Shown here: positions 45,291 to 56,430 of the stretch, in pieces
How positions within the stretch are numbered: position 1 is the first letter of the stretch
Layout: each line of letters opens with the position of its first letter
Origin: Proteles cristata cristata
Lineage: Eukaryota > Chordata > Mammalia > Carnivora > Hyaenidae
Assembly: GCA_017311185.1 (NCBI GenBank)
Contig: JAESUZ010002711.1
Location: forward strand, 1 to 64,000
Direction: 5' to 3'
DNA: 64,000 bases
Notes under the pieces: generated by a model
Seen by the model: only the letters and a program-made list of their open reading frames with translations
The model's database searches: none
Told to the model about the DNA's origin: nothing
Made by a program: the position numbers and the translations under genes

Positions 45291-46258
45291 ACTCTATTTT
45301 ATGATATTTACTCCCATCTTATTATATAAGTCAAATTTACTGATACAAATTGCTGATAGTTCATTCTGTGTGTTCTTTTCAAGCAATGAGAAGCCTATTT
45401 TATCTCTTTCAGACAACAGCATCTTAAATACAAAATATTAAGCAGGTCAGGAGAGCTGAAAAGTATATGAACATAGGATGTATACAAGCAGGAAATCTGA
45501 TCATAAAATAAAGGAAACTGATTTTGATAAGCCATACTTGCCAGTCGGTCTTACTACTTGAAACCTTTGTCATCACTAAGACGATAATCCACTAAGCAGT
45601 TTCCTCCCAGGTTCCCAGGGCATCTCTAGGGCCAACAGCAGAAGTGGCACAGAAACGATTGAACACATGATAGTCTTGAGTGTGTGTTTATATATATAGA
45701 CATGTATGCCAGTGTGTATCTGTTGATGGCTTAGGCTGATGGTAAACATTTCTTCTTATCTATATTTTCTTTGTTCTGTAATCATGGTGAATTGAGTTTT
45801 GACACCTTTAAAAACTTTAAAGTAATTTTCATGCTTAAAAAAGCAAGCTGAACGGCATCAACCATATCTGTGGTGTACACAGTGAAAGCTGACTTGCACT
45901 GGGCATGCCAGGCACTGCGCTGAGCACTCGATATAAAGAACTAACAGAGGAAAGCAGATGCCTCCCAGTTACCTAGGAAACTTCAGTCTGGCTTTAATTG
46001 CTTCTTTGATGGTCACAGAATTGACTTTTAGTGACTCTTAGTGTAGAAATGTTTGAACCCTGTCAAGGAAAATGTCTAAGGGTGAAATATTTAGAAAGGG
46101 TGTCTGATGGGAGGTAGCTCCACTGTGATTCTTAGCTTCTTGGTTGAAAAAAAGGAGTATGAAGTTTCCAAAGCTGTCCTCATGTAAATACTTGTTTCAT
46201 ACTCAAGAAATGTGTCTACCTTTAAGCCTGAAAAATTAAAATTTTCCCCTTCTTTCAG
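45291..46258. other. End of intron 1, little recognisable
   Basis: Mostly unique DNA. About 45890-45960 (GCACTGGGCATGCCAGGCAC then TGCGCTGAGCACTCGATATA) looks like an old antisense MIR or MIR3 piece. The last 20 bases form the acceptor tract of exon 2. Confidence 0.4.
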
Positions 46259-46391
46259 GGTAACGCCATCCTCTGAAAATCCAAATGGTGCTACTTCTAG
46301 CGTCAGCCAAGGGAAACCTTCTCTAAGACGAATAAAAGGGAGACTCCACAGAAGCAAAAGCCTCGATAGCATCGATTTCTGTGAACTCACT
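46259..46391 (+). CDS. Second coding exon of the same gene (44 codons)
   Basis: The acceptor is textbook: a pyrimidine tract (CCCCTTCTTTCAG) ending with AG at 46257-46258. The exon is 133 bases, entered with one base completing the Trp codon of exon 1 and left in phase 0 at the strong donor GTAAGT (46392). It encodes VTPSSENPNGATSSVSQ followed by RRIKGRLHRSKSLDSIDF and CELT. The stretch RSKSLDS is serine-rich and basic, the kind of site that basophilic kinases phosphorylate and 14-3-3 proteins bind in many cytoskeletal and small-GTPase regulators. That is an inference from motif style, not from a family match. No domain is visible. Intron 1 is 13.1 kb. No convincing third exon was found before the end of the window, so intron 2 probably exceeds 17.6 kb. 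AT-rich intron flanks this exon on both sides. Confidence 0.85.
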
Positions 46392-47902
46392 GTAAGTGGA
46401 CTGTTCAGTAATTTTTTTTTATTTTTCAAAGAAAATGAACATTTTGATTTAATTATTTTTATTTTCATAAAAAACACAACAGTCTTATTTTGTTGTGAGC
46501 ATTTTTTTAATAATGAAAACTGGTTTATCTAACAGGTTAGCAATCAGAATGCTTTGTTAACTGGTATCCTTATGAAACATTTATATTAAACGATTCTGAT
46601 TCAAACACCAAGAGAAAGAAATACTTCCTGAACTCTACAGCAAAAATTAAATTAAGTTCAGTGGAATGTTAATATAAATGTCTTAGAAAATTTCAAATCC
46701 ACAGGTTGATATAAGTAGAGATCAAAGTATTTGATTAACCCCAGACACCCAACTTCCTGACAGTGCCAGAAAATAGAGTTACTTTGCTATTATTAGGAAA
46801 GATCCTAATTTAGTTAATGCTGGTACTTTCTAAATACCTTTAGAAGGTCATATCTTTTTTTTTTTTCCTCCAGGCCAACTGGCAGGTTTTCATGTGGGTA
46901 TGTGGTACATTCATGCATGTTTTTAGAGGAACACACAGGCATTCTCAGCCTCCACTGTCCTTTGCTATCAGTTATATTGTCTTAGTCCATTGTCTTAGTC
47001 CATAAGAGATATTGCAGTGCTATAAAGGACATAGTAGAATTTTCTTTGCTGTAAGAAGATTTTATTCAGATTTATTTATTGTAGGGTTCAATGGCCAATG
47101 AACAGATATATAAGATGTTTAGTAGACCAGATCTGTTCACGTCTTACTTCTTCCCTTTGAGCTCTGACAATCTCTGAATTATAAAAGTACCATTGACCAT
47201 ACCTATTTCAAACAGTGGTAACAGAGCCTTTCTTGAGGATCAGACTTCTGCATCTTTTATCTGTAGTTCATGAAGACAAAAGTTCAGCAAATTGTATACT
47301 CTGTTTTTTATTTTAATAATTACTCTTTTTAAAATAATTATACTCAATTTTGCCTGAAAGTGTCCTTGACCATTTTATCACCCAAGAAGGTGAAATGTGA
47401 CCTATCAGAAGACATTTAAACAATAACTGAGAAAAGGAGTAAAAAGACAGTAAATTTTTGTTAAGTAAACCTAACAATTAAAATGACTGAAGAAGACATA
47501 ATTATAGTTTAAAATAAAGTGAATTGCTTTTCAAAAGCGAAACACTGAGAAGCAAATTTGAATTACTTATTGGAATATAAAAATGGAAATTGGAAATACA
47601 GATTCTTTTTTCTGGCATTAAACATTGTCACTACTGAAGGGTAGCTCAATAACTAATACATTTGGCATGTCAGAAAATATATTTGCTTGCTGAATCATGA
47701 TCTCTATGGTTGCAGAAGAGGTTAAAGTATCTGTAGAATGTGACAGAACAAAGCTTTACTTCATGTAATATTGCTTTCAATGTCCCATAAATAGAAATAG
47801 ATTATTTCACCTGTAAGGAAAAGTTGGCAAATAGAGTTATCTTTTTATCATGATGAATATGTTTAAAATTATTGATAATTCATTCCCTGACTTATTCCAT
47901 GT
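46392..47902. other. Intron 2, unassigned
   Basis: SINE-free AT-rich intron following the exon 2 donor. No further exon or repeat identified with confidence. Confidence 0.4.
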
Positions 47903-47919
47903 AAGAGTTGATCTGGCTC

Positions 47920-48395
47920 TCATGTACCCCAATGTTCATAGCAGCACTCTCCACAATAGCTAAAACATGGAAAGAGCCTAAGTGTCCATCAATGGACAAA
48001 TGGATCAAGAAGATGTGGTTTATCTATACCATGGAATACTACATGGCAATGAGAAACCATGAAATCTGGCCATGTGTAGCAACATGGATGGACCTTGAGG
48101 GTGTTACGCTGAGCGAAATAAGTCAGGCGGAGAAGGACAAATATCATATGTGTGCACGTATAGGAGGATTAGGAGGAACTTAACAGAGGACCAAGGAGGA
48201 GAAGAAGGGCAGAAATGGTGGGGGAAAGGGAGAGAGGCAAACCATGAGAGACTCTTGAATGCTGACAAAAACTGAGGACTGATGGATGTGGGGGGAAGGA
48301 GGGATGGGCATGGTGGAGGACACTTGTGGGGATGAGTACTGGGTGTTATGTGGAAACTAATTTGACAATAAACTATTTGTAAAAAAAAAAAAAAA
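47920..48395 (+). mobile_element. Young 5'-truncated L1 with 17-bp perfect TSD
   Basis: From CATGTACCCCAATGTTCATA (end of ORF2) through CATGGAATACTACATGGCAA to AATAAACTATTTGT and a poly(A). AAGAGTTGATCTGGCTC is repeated exactly at 47903-47919 and 48396-48412. Minimal decay suggests a recent, lineage-specific insertion in intron 2, in the same sense as the gene. Confidence 0.95.
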
Positions 48396-48772
48396 AAGAG
48401 TTGATCTGGCTCAAGTGAGTACACAATTCAGGCAAGGAAAAAATAACACTACCAGGTGCAGTTAACATCTGCAGAATTAATTTCTTCTTTTTTGATGATC
48501 TTTCCTATTTGACTTTATCTCAAAAGCAAAATGTCTTAGCATCCCCAGGAGTAAGGTATTTGACATTGAGGTTAAGAGAAAGAGGTAAAGTTGAGCTTTA
48601 CAGAAGGTCCATTCCAGGGAGGTGTTCTGGTGTAATAGTTGACTCAGCTTCAAAGACTATGTTTCTGATTTTCCACTTTCTGAAGGGTACATTGAAAGGT
48701 CATGGACTGGACTTTGGTATACTGACATTTCGTCTTTTTCAATAATGAGACTATATTAATGAAATATAATTA

Positions 48773-49077
48773 TAGTTGACCCTGGACGATTGCAGTGGTT
48801 AGATGCATTGAACCCTCCATGCAGAGAATCCATGTATAACTTTACTCCCCCAAAACTTAACTACTAGTATCAGAAGCCTTACCAATAACATAAATAGTCA
48901 ACTAACATACATTCTGTATGTTGCGTGTGTTATATACTTTATTCTTATAATAAGATAAGCTGGAAAAAATGTTACTAAGAAGACATAATGAAGGCAAAAT
49001 ATATTCATAGTGCTGTATTGTAGAAAATCCATGTATAAGTAGACCCATCATTTCACACCTGTGTTCAAGGGTCAAGA
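48773..49077. mobile_element. Tigger/pogo-like non-autonomous DNA transposon
   Basis: The ends are inverted: AGTTGACCCTGGACGA at 48774 and TGTTCAAGGGTCAA near 49063-49076. The inside (TAACTTTACTCCCCCAAAAC; ATCCATGTATAAGTAGACCC) matches the common mammalian type with AGTTGACCCTTGAACA ends. The exact subfamily is not assigned. Confidence 0.7.
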
Positions 49078-49088
49078 GTACTGCAGTC

Positions 49089-49356
49089 GGCAGAGAAGGA
49101 CAAATATCATATGTTTGCATGTATAGGAGGATTAGGAGGAACTTAACTGAGGAACAAGGGGGAGAAGAAGGGGGGAAATGGTGGGGGAAAGGGAGAGAGG
49201 CAAACCATAAGAGACTCTTGAATGCTGACAAAAACAGAGGACTGATGGATGTGGGGGGGAGAGGGGAGATGGGCATGGAGGAGACACTTGTGGGGATGAG
49301 CACTGGGTGTTATGTGGAAACTAATTTGACAATAAACTATTTGTAAAAAAAAAAAA
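49089..49356 (+). mobile_element. Young 5'-truncated L1 with 14-bp TSD
   Basis: Only the last ~265 bases of L1 plus poly(A): GGCAGAGAAGGACAAATATC through ACTTGTGGGGATGAGCACTG. AGAGTACTGCAGTC (49075-49088) is repeated as AGACTACTGCAGTC (49357-49370), one difference. Confidence 0.93.
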
Positions 49357-49744
49357 AGACTACTGCAGTCAATTAGACTTTTTTTTTTTTAACAATTTGA
49401 GTTCATATTCCTTCTCTGGTTTTTGCAGTAACAGGTGGTAGAACAGCAATCTGAAGATTTTTAGATTCTTAGAAATGTTTACAATGAGCATGTTCCATTT
49501 TTAGGAAAGCAATAAACTGATTTTGCAAACAATAAAGAAGTTAAAAAAAAATCTAGCAGCTTAACTACTCCACTGTCTACTATAAGCTATGGCAATTAAT
49601 ATTATAATATTCAAAATACATAGGGGCATAGAGTGTCTTTGGCATGGACATGAAAAGGATGTTTTTCCCCTCCACTTTTTAAATTCTGTCTTTTTTAAAG
49701 AAGGAAGTGCTACACTTAAAAAGTAGATTAGAAAAGAGTCTCAT

Positions 49745-49966
49745 TGGGGCGCCTGGGTGGCTCAATCGGTTAAGTGTCTGACTTTGGCTCAGATCATGAT
49801 CTCACGGTTCGTGAGTTTGAGCCCTGTGTTGGGCTCTGTGCTGACAGCTCAGAGCCAGGAACCTGCTTCAGATTCTGTGTCTCCCTCTCTCTCTGACCCT
49901 TCCCTGTTCACCCTCTGTCTCTCTCCCTCTCTCAAAAATCAATTAACATTAAAAAAAATTTTTTTT
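49745..49966 (+). repeat. CAN-SINE with 10-bp TSD
   Basis: GGGGCGCCTGGGTGGCTCAA head, full body, AAAAATCAATTAACATT tail. AGAGTCTCAT flanks at 49735-49744 and 49967-49976. Confidence 0.95.
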
Positions 49967-49979
49967 AGAGTCTCATGGG

Positions 49980-50978
49980 AAGTGAAAGGGATTCAGATCT
50001 GGTTCTCTAATACAGTTGACTGTAATGTAATCACGGAGAACCACATTTTAAAGCCTCAGCCACAGTGTCTAAAGGACAGTTATTTGGTAAATGGTGTTCA
50101 TTTATATGGGAATAGATCATTCTTGTCCCCTTTATAAAATAGTTTAGCCACTGTAGATATCTCTAGTTTGAAAAAGACTGAAAATGTTGTCATACACTGT
50201 TAAAAAAAATTTGTAAAACTTTTTATTAGGTGTATGGCTTCCTTGACTGCCAAACTAGAAAGCCCTAAACTAGAAAGCCTTAAGCTTAGTGCATAGTCTC
50301 CGGCCATGGGCACAGATCAAATTTGCATAACCAACAGAATAACATTTATATTTTTATATTTACATTTTACTTTTAACTTTGCCTAAGAGAAAATACAATT
50401 GTTATTGCTTTTGGAAAAACATAGCGAATGGAACAGGAGGCTCACTTGCTATGCGTTCAAGGTCCCAATTTCTGGCTGAGTAGCTTCAGGTTCCAGCTGA
50501 GATGGTTGGCTTCAGTCCCGGGCGTCAGATTGATGCCATTTTACTCCTGGGGAGAGGTGATTGTTTGAGCTTTCTCTGTGGGGATTAAATGGGATGGGCA
50601 TTCTAGTTCATTTTGTAAACCCTACAGTATAAATGACTGACTTCCTAGCTCACTGGAGGAGACTGGAATCCATCCAGTCTCACTGGATCCATGAGACAGT
50701 GTCCCAGAGATGCTTTTTACAGTTTTCTTAGGCAAGGTATGAACTGGACAAGTCTGTTATGAACACATGTTTTAAAAATTTGCCTTGAAAATCTGAGCCT
50801 TTCTTCAACACTTTAATGGGTACAGTGCTCTAAAACCATGTGATAAGTTCTTCTTTTCCCCCTTGAGGTAATGGAGTGATATATTGATAATCAATATGAA
50901 GAAGAAAAGTGACCATTTATTTTTAGATTCATTTAATGTTTAAATGCTTAGCTATTCCATTTCACTCTGGTGTTGTCT
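49980..50978. other. Intron 2 or downstream DNA, unassigned
   Basis: No repeat family or exon recognised. Confidence 0.4.
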
Positions 50979-50979
50979 T

Positions 50980-51210
50980 TTTTTAAGTTTATTTATTTTG
51001 AGAGAGAAGGAGGTGGTGTGAGAACGTACAATTTAGGAAGGGGCAGAGAGAGAGGGAAAGAGAATCCAAAGTAGGCTCCATGCTGTTGGTTCAGAACCCA
51101 ATGGGGGGCTTAATCCCACAGACCATGAGATCATGACCTGAACCAAGAGATCATGACCTGACCTGGTATGTAGAGTTGGACACTTAATCAACTGAGCCTC
51201 CCAGGCACCC
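50980..51210 (-). repeat. CAN-SINE with internal duplication
   Basis: TTTAAGTTTATTTATTTTGA tail to GAGCCTCCCAGGCACCCC. GAGATCATGACCTGA occurs twice (51127 and 51148), a 21-base tandem duplication beside the B box. Confidence 0.9.
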
Positions 51211-52465
51211 CTGTTGTTTAGAATGATCAGGTTGCACTTACACTTCTGTTCTTTCCTCCCTCTCAGATTCTAAGTGTATAGTCAAAACATTTTAAGTGAT
51301 AATTTAAAAATTCAACAGAATGCTTGCAATTTTACAGCTTCTCTTGATTATACATCTTCCTAAAACAGGAAAATGGAGCCAGTTGAGTAGGATTCATTCA
51401 GTGGGGGGGGGGGGAAGCTATCCTGAATACAGACTTAAGCAATTTATTTCCTGCTTGTGGGTATAAATCTAGATTGCTAATTTTCTCTTTCTGCCAACAC
51501 ACAATACTACAAGAAGTTTTATACACAATAAAGAGAAACAATGAACCAATTAATAGTTTATGGCTGTGTTCCCTTACTCATGGTTGAAAGACTGTTTCAA
51601 TTGTTACCGAGTACCATTAGGCAAAAATGATACTTTTCAGAATCTTTAGATGTTTTTTTTCAAGAGAAGAAAAATATATGATAATAAGATATTATTTGGA
51701 GTCTTATATTTGCATACATTTCTGGGCTAATAAATCTCATTTCACTGCTGCCTGAATATCAGGTAGTTCGATGGGTTTATTTTGATGATCAGTGATGTTT
51801 CACATTTGAAAAAAGGTACTTTTTTTCATGATAAAGAGGAGTCTCCAATTAGGCCCATAGAAAATATGTGTAACCTATGGAGATCTCAATGATAGGAGTT
51901 TTCTCCTTCTCCCTCTACCCTCAAGACGTCCTCATGATCTGTGGGACATGATGATTCCAGAGCCCTGTTTTATAACTAAATATCTATTTGACTTTGAACA
52001 TATACCAAGTTTGCTTTCTTCTTGGCATGATTGGGTATATGACTAGTGAATAACTAGCTGAGCATTGCAAGGTGAAAAATGGGTAGAAGGTGAACATGTG
52101 GACACTGAACACCTAGTTACCCTGTCTCCCATTTTGTTGGGAGGGGACCAGCCACTTTTCCCCTTTCTCCCTCCCACTTGATCACCACTGTCCACCTCAC
52201 CTTGGTATGAGAGCCTAGATGGCTCCGCACTGAGCGTTGGAAGCCCCTTTTGTCTGGGTGCACAGTTGTTCTTTCCATCTTGAGCTCTAGTGACTTGGGC
52301 ATCTTTCTGTTCACTTTTACCAGTCTCTGTGTCATTGTACATGCTGGCCCCAAGACCACCAGCACATCTCCTGAGTGTGCCCTCAACTTTTAGTGCATGT
52401 TTGGTTCCTGATTGTATCATGGGCTTCAGCTCCTCAGAGACAAGGAGCATTTCTTTTATGTTTCC
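51211..52465. other. Unassigned stretch
   Basis: Contains a G run at about 51401-51413. A 145-codon antisense frame at 52480-52043 has no intron boundaries or motif and was not called. Confidence 0.35.
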
Positions 52466-52488
52466 CTTAATGCTAAGCATGTCAGATT

Positions 52489-52716
52489 TTTTTATTTTTA
52501 AAAATATTTTTTTAATGTTTTACTTATTCCTGAGAGAGAGAGACAGCGTGAGCAGGGGAGGATCAGAGAGAGAGGGAGACACAGAATTTGACACAGGCTC
52601 CAGGCTCTAAGCTGGCAGTCAGCACAGAGCCCGATGTGGGGCTCGAACCCACGAAATGTGAGATCATGACCTGAGCCAAAGTCGGACGCTTAACCGACTG
52701 AGCCACCCAGGTGCCC
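52489..52716 (-). repeat. CAN-SINE, first of a tandem pair
   Basis: Antisense copy to GAGCCACCCAGGTGCCCC. CTTAATGCTAAGCATGTCAG (continuing ATT) precedes it at 52466-52488 and follows it at 52721-52743. Confidence 0.95.
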
Positions 52717-52743
52717 CTTCCTTAATGCTAAGCATGTCAGATT

Positions 52744-52967
52744 AAAAAAATTTTTTTTAATGTTTCACTTATTTCTGAGAAAGAAAGAGAGAGGGATAGT
52801 GTGAGCAGGGGAGGGTCAGAGAGAGAGGGAGACACAGAATCTGAAGCAGGCTCTAGGCTCTGAGCTAGCTGTTACCACAGAGCCTGACATGGGGCTCGAA
52901 CCCACAAACCATGAGATCATCACCTAAGCCGAAGTCAGACGCTTAACTGACTAAGCTACCCAGGTGC
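52744..52967 (-). repeat. CAN-SINE, second of a tandem pair
   Basis: Antisense copy distinct from its neighbour (GGGGCTCGAACCCACAAACC; CTAAGCTACCCAGGTGCCC). It is followed by a third, slightly shortened target copy, TTAACTAAGCATGTCAGATT. Confidence 0.94.
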
Positions 52968-53250
52968 CCTTAACTAAGCATGTCAGATTTTATGCCTATT
53001 AAATATTTGTTAGTTGACTGACTATTTCATTATTGTAGCAGCTCTGTAGAGAAAAGCTTAGAGACCATTAAAGTTAAAGTAGTGGGTATCTAGAGAACTA
53101 AAAGGAGATATAAAATAATGTAACTTATATGGAGTCAAGTAAAGTAATCAACTTTCTCTCCCTATTCAGTTTTCTTTTGGGAAACACGCCTGAATACCAA
53201 GCAATAAGGAGGAAATTTTTTGGATAGCCAAAATAGAGATTGTGGTATCA

Positions 53251-53486
53251 TTAGAGGTAGGGGAAGTGGTAGTGGAGGTGGAAGTGGTGGTATTGGTGAT
53301 GAAGGTAGAGATGATGATAGAAGCGGAGGTGGTGGTATTGGTGGTAATGGTGGAGAGGGTGTGGAGGTGGCGATACTGGTGGAGGTGTTGGAGGTTTAGG
53401 TATTGGCGATGGTGGTTGTGATAGAGGTAGAGGCAGTGATGGCGGTGGAGGTGATGATAAAATAGAGGTGGTAGAGGTTGATGTGT
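53251..53486. repeat. Degenerate GGT/GGA-rich minisatellite
   Basis: About 235 bases of irregular GTGGTGGTATTGGTGATGGA-type triplets, strongly G-rich and C-poor on the + strand. The opposite strand gives a spurious proline- and histidine-rich frame. Confidence 0.85.
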
Positions 53487-54599
53487 ATATTCTCCTTATC
53501 ACTAGTCTTTTGTTGAACCTTTTGAAAACAAACTGTAGATATGATGACCCACAATCCCTAAATTTTGAATGGTTTAGTTCCCCCAAGGAAGGTCATTCTC
53601 TACTTAAACGCCCCGTAACCAAATCAGGAAATCAACACTGACACAACGATGCTCTTCAATCTATAGTTGCCATCCACATTTCACTCTTGTCCCAGTGGTG
53701 TCTCTCTTTCCTTTCTGGTGCAGGGTCCCCTCCAGGAGCATGCATTGCTTTTAGGTGTCATGTTTCTTCCTTGACAGTTTTAAAGAATCCTCAACCTGGA
53801 GCTGTTCAGTGTTTCTCATGACTAGATTCAGGTCATGTGTTCTTGGCAGGAATAGGGAGCCTGCCCTCACTAGTCCTAGTTCACTGAGCATCTGGCCTCC
53901 TTGCTGATTTGGGTGTCAGTGAACTGGACACCAGCGTGTGCTGTGGCCCACTCCCACTCCTTCCTGAGGATATGCGTTGCTGTAGGTTACAGGAATCTAC
54001 CAGAATTATCACCCTCCTTAATTTTCCAAATTGAGGGGAATCAGGTAGAGTTTTGAGGCTGTTCTGCAGAACAAAGGAATCTGACTATTTAGTACCTTTA
54101 GGACTTCCAGAGGCCAATCTGAATCCAGTTTGCCAAATGATGACCAATTAGTCATAGATGGTTTGCCTTTAATGGTTACTTCATTAAACTGAAAATCCAG
54201 ATATTTCTAAGGGACTCTTACAGCCAGCCTTGCTAGGTCTCTTGTTTTTTGAAAAGTGTATAAGCACAATGGCTGAGAGCTGTCTCTTCTTGTGGGTATT
54301 GTCAGCCTCCACCTTTATCTAACAGGCTTTTTGGATTGGTTCTGCAGGTCAGAATTTTGTATCTGTCTCGGACCTATGCCAACATCTTCCCTCTTTAGTT
54401 TCTTTTGACTATCAACTGCTGCTCGAGAAGTTTGTTGGCTCAGATTTTAGGCAGGATTTTATTCATCAAAACTAAAAGAAAATACAACCCTTTTAGAAAC
54501 TTAGATCTTAATGAAAACAATAGAAGAATATTATTTCAACAAAGAGAATGAGGTCTTCAGTATTCTGCACCTTACTCGTGTTTCATAATCTGTTTTAAA
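53487..54599. other. Mostly unassigned; possible old LINE remnant
   Basis: About 53690-53860 (GGGTCCCCTCCAGGAGCATG; CATGACTAGATTCAGGTCAT) resembles an old LINE 3' region, probably L1M-type, in antisense. Not enough remains to be sure. Confidence 0.35.
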
Positions 54600-54616
54600 A
54601 GCAGTTCTTTGATTTT

Positions 54617-54847
54617 TTTAAATTTTTATTTTTAAATATTTTTATTTATTTCTAGGAGAGAGAGAGAGAGAGACAGCGTGAGCAGGGGAGGGTCAGAGAG
54701 AGAGAGGGAGTAACAGAATGAAACAGACTGCAGGCTCTGAGCTGGCAGTCAGCACAGAGCCCGACGCGGGGCTTGAACCCACGAACCCCGAGATCATGAC
54801 CTAAGTGAAAGTCGGACGCTTAACCGACTAAGCCACCCAGGCACCCC
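54617..54847 (-). repeat. CAN-SINE with 17-bp perfect TSD
   Basis: T/A-rich tail, TTTATTTCTAGGAGAGAGAG, GGGGCTTGAACCCACGAACC, ending GCCACCCAGGCACCCC. AGCAGTTCTTTGATTTT is exact at 54600-54616 and 54848-54864. Confidence 0.96.
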
Positions 54848-54864
54848 AGCAGTTCTTTGATTTT

Positions 54865-56166
54865 GCCCGACTGTCTCTTTCTAAGGCTTGGATTCCATCC
54901 TTGCTGGTCAGGCTGGAGAGCCGCATCCACTTTCCTTTCCCTCCCTCCAGCCACAGCCTTGCTTCTCTGCACATCAGGGCACTGGCCCCACAGCCAGAAC
55001 ACATCCAGGCCTCATTGTTGATCATGTCCTTCATATCTGTCACACATGCCACCACCACAACCACCACCACCCTCATCTTGTCTGCTATTACAGTGGTCAG
55101 ATCTAGTAGGGCAAGCAGGAATGTAGACAGACCCGTTGCACTGTGAACACTAGTGGAGGCAGACCAAGGTACCTCCAGGGAAAATGGAGTGTTCATCTCG
55201 GCCCGGAACAGCAGAGAATCACAAAAAAGGTGCCCCCTGAACTGGATCTGGGAAGGATGCATCTGACTTTGTTGGGTGGAAAAGTGAGAAAGACGTCATT
55301 GGATTGAAAGAGCAGAGTAGAGAGTGGAGACAGAGCTGAAAGCTACCAGGAGTGTGGAAGGAAACTACAGTTCAGAGCCCTACAGGTCTGCAGAGATGTT
55401 CTGGGCTGGGCTGGGTGGGTGTTGAGCCCCCATCTGCCTCTCCTGCTGAAGTACCTCTGTTTTGTTCTATTCTACTAGAAGGTGGGAAGGACACACAACA
55501 TTTCTTCTGGGGGAAAAAAAAAAAAGATTCTACCCCTAGGAGGGTTTGGTGAACTAAGAGGGATAATGCTAGAACCAGAGAGCACTAGTTCAAGGGCAGT
55601 CAGAAGTAGAGGAGTAAGCCAGAGAAGTTCATGGATAGATACTAGAGAAGCTGAGGAGGGCATTTCCAGAAGGGAGTGAGTGATCCTCAGATACTTGTGG
55701 CCTCAGATAGCTCGGGGAAGGCAAAGGCAACTCGGACCTGCCAGTGGTTGGAGAAGGTCATTCAAGGAGCAAGAACTAGAGTTTATCTTTTACTTTGTTT
55801 TTTATGTTGGGAGGAGGAATAATGTAATTTTTTCATAAAGTCGCAGAACAAAGAGAGCCATCACCACTTCCAATTCTGCAGAGCTGATGTCATGGACTCT
55901 GACAGTTATTACATATTTCTGACAGTTACAGCCACCTCCCCCCAAATTTTTGATCAGGGCACCTTCTGGTTGTTCTGCTTACGGGGGTGAGCAGGCACAG
56001 GGGAGGGGACATTTGGAGGTGGTTGATGACATTAGCCAGGGGCAGCAGGGTGGGCAGGCAGGCCTAAGGAGTTTGCAAATACAGAAATAAAAAGAATATT
56101 TTCCTGTGTGCTGAATGAGTAAGTGCATGGAAACCATTCTTCTTTATCTAAAATCTGCTTCAGCTT
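54865..56166. other. Unassigned stretch, moderately GC-rich
   Basis: Contains a CCACCACAACCACCACCACC run at about 55049-55070. No exon with plausible splice sites could be chosen. Confidence 0.35.
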
Positions 56167-56180
56167 CTCAGAGATGATCT

Positions 56181-56236
56181 TTTTTTTAAATGTTTATTTA
56201 TTTTGAGAGAGAACAAAAGTATGAGGGGGGAAGGGC

Positions 56237-56268
<32 letters not shown>

Positions 56269-56416
56269 GAGAGAGAGAGGGAGAGGGAATCCCAAGCAGG
56301 CCTCACAGTGTTAGTTTAGACCCTGCCACGGGACTCAAACTCACAAACCACGGATCATGATCTGAGCCAAAATCAAGAGTTGTATGCTTAACCGACTGAG
56401 CCACCCAGGTGCCCCT
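56181..56416 (-). repeat. CAN-SINE with 14-bp TSD
   Basis: TTTAAATGTTTATTTATTTT tail, a long (GA)n tract at about 56240-56285, ending GAGCCACCCAGGTGCCCC. CTCAGAGATGATCT at 56167-56180 matches 56417-56430 with one difference. Confidence 0.94.
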
Positions 56417-56430
56417 CTCAGAGATGCTCT

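Noticed and set aside
46091..46477. Antisense 128-codon frame over exon 2
   Set aside because: It is the shadow of the real sense exon, whose acceptor, donor and phase all fit the + strand.
52043..52480. 145-codon antisense frame
   Set aside because: No acceptor/donor pair, no motif and unremarkable composition; long chance frames are expected in 64 kb.
54828..55262. 144-codon antisense frame
   Set aside because: It runs into the head of a CAN-SINE and includes a translated CCACCA simple repeat; no splice support.
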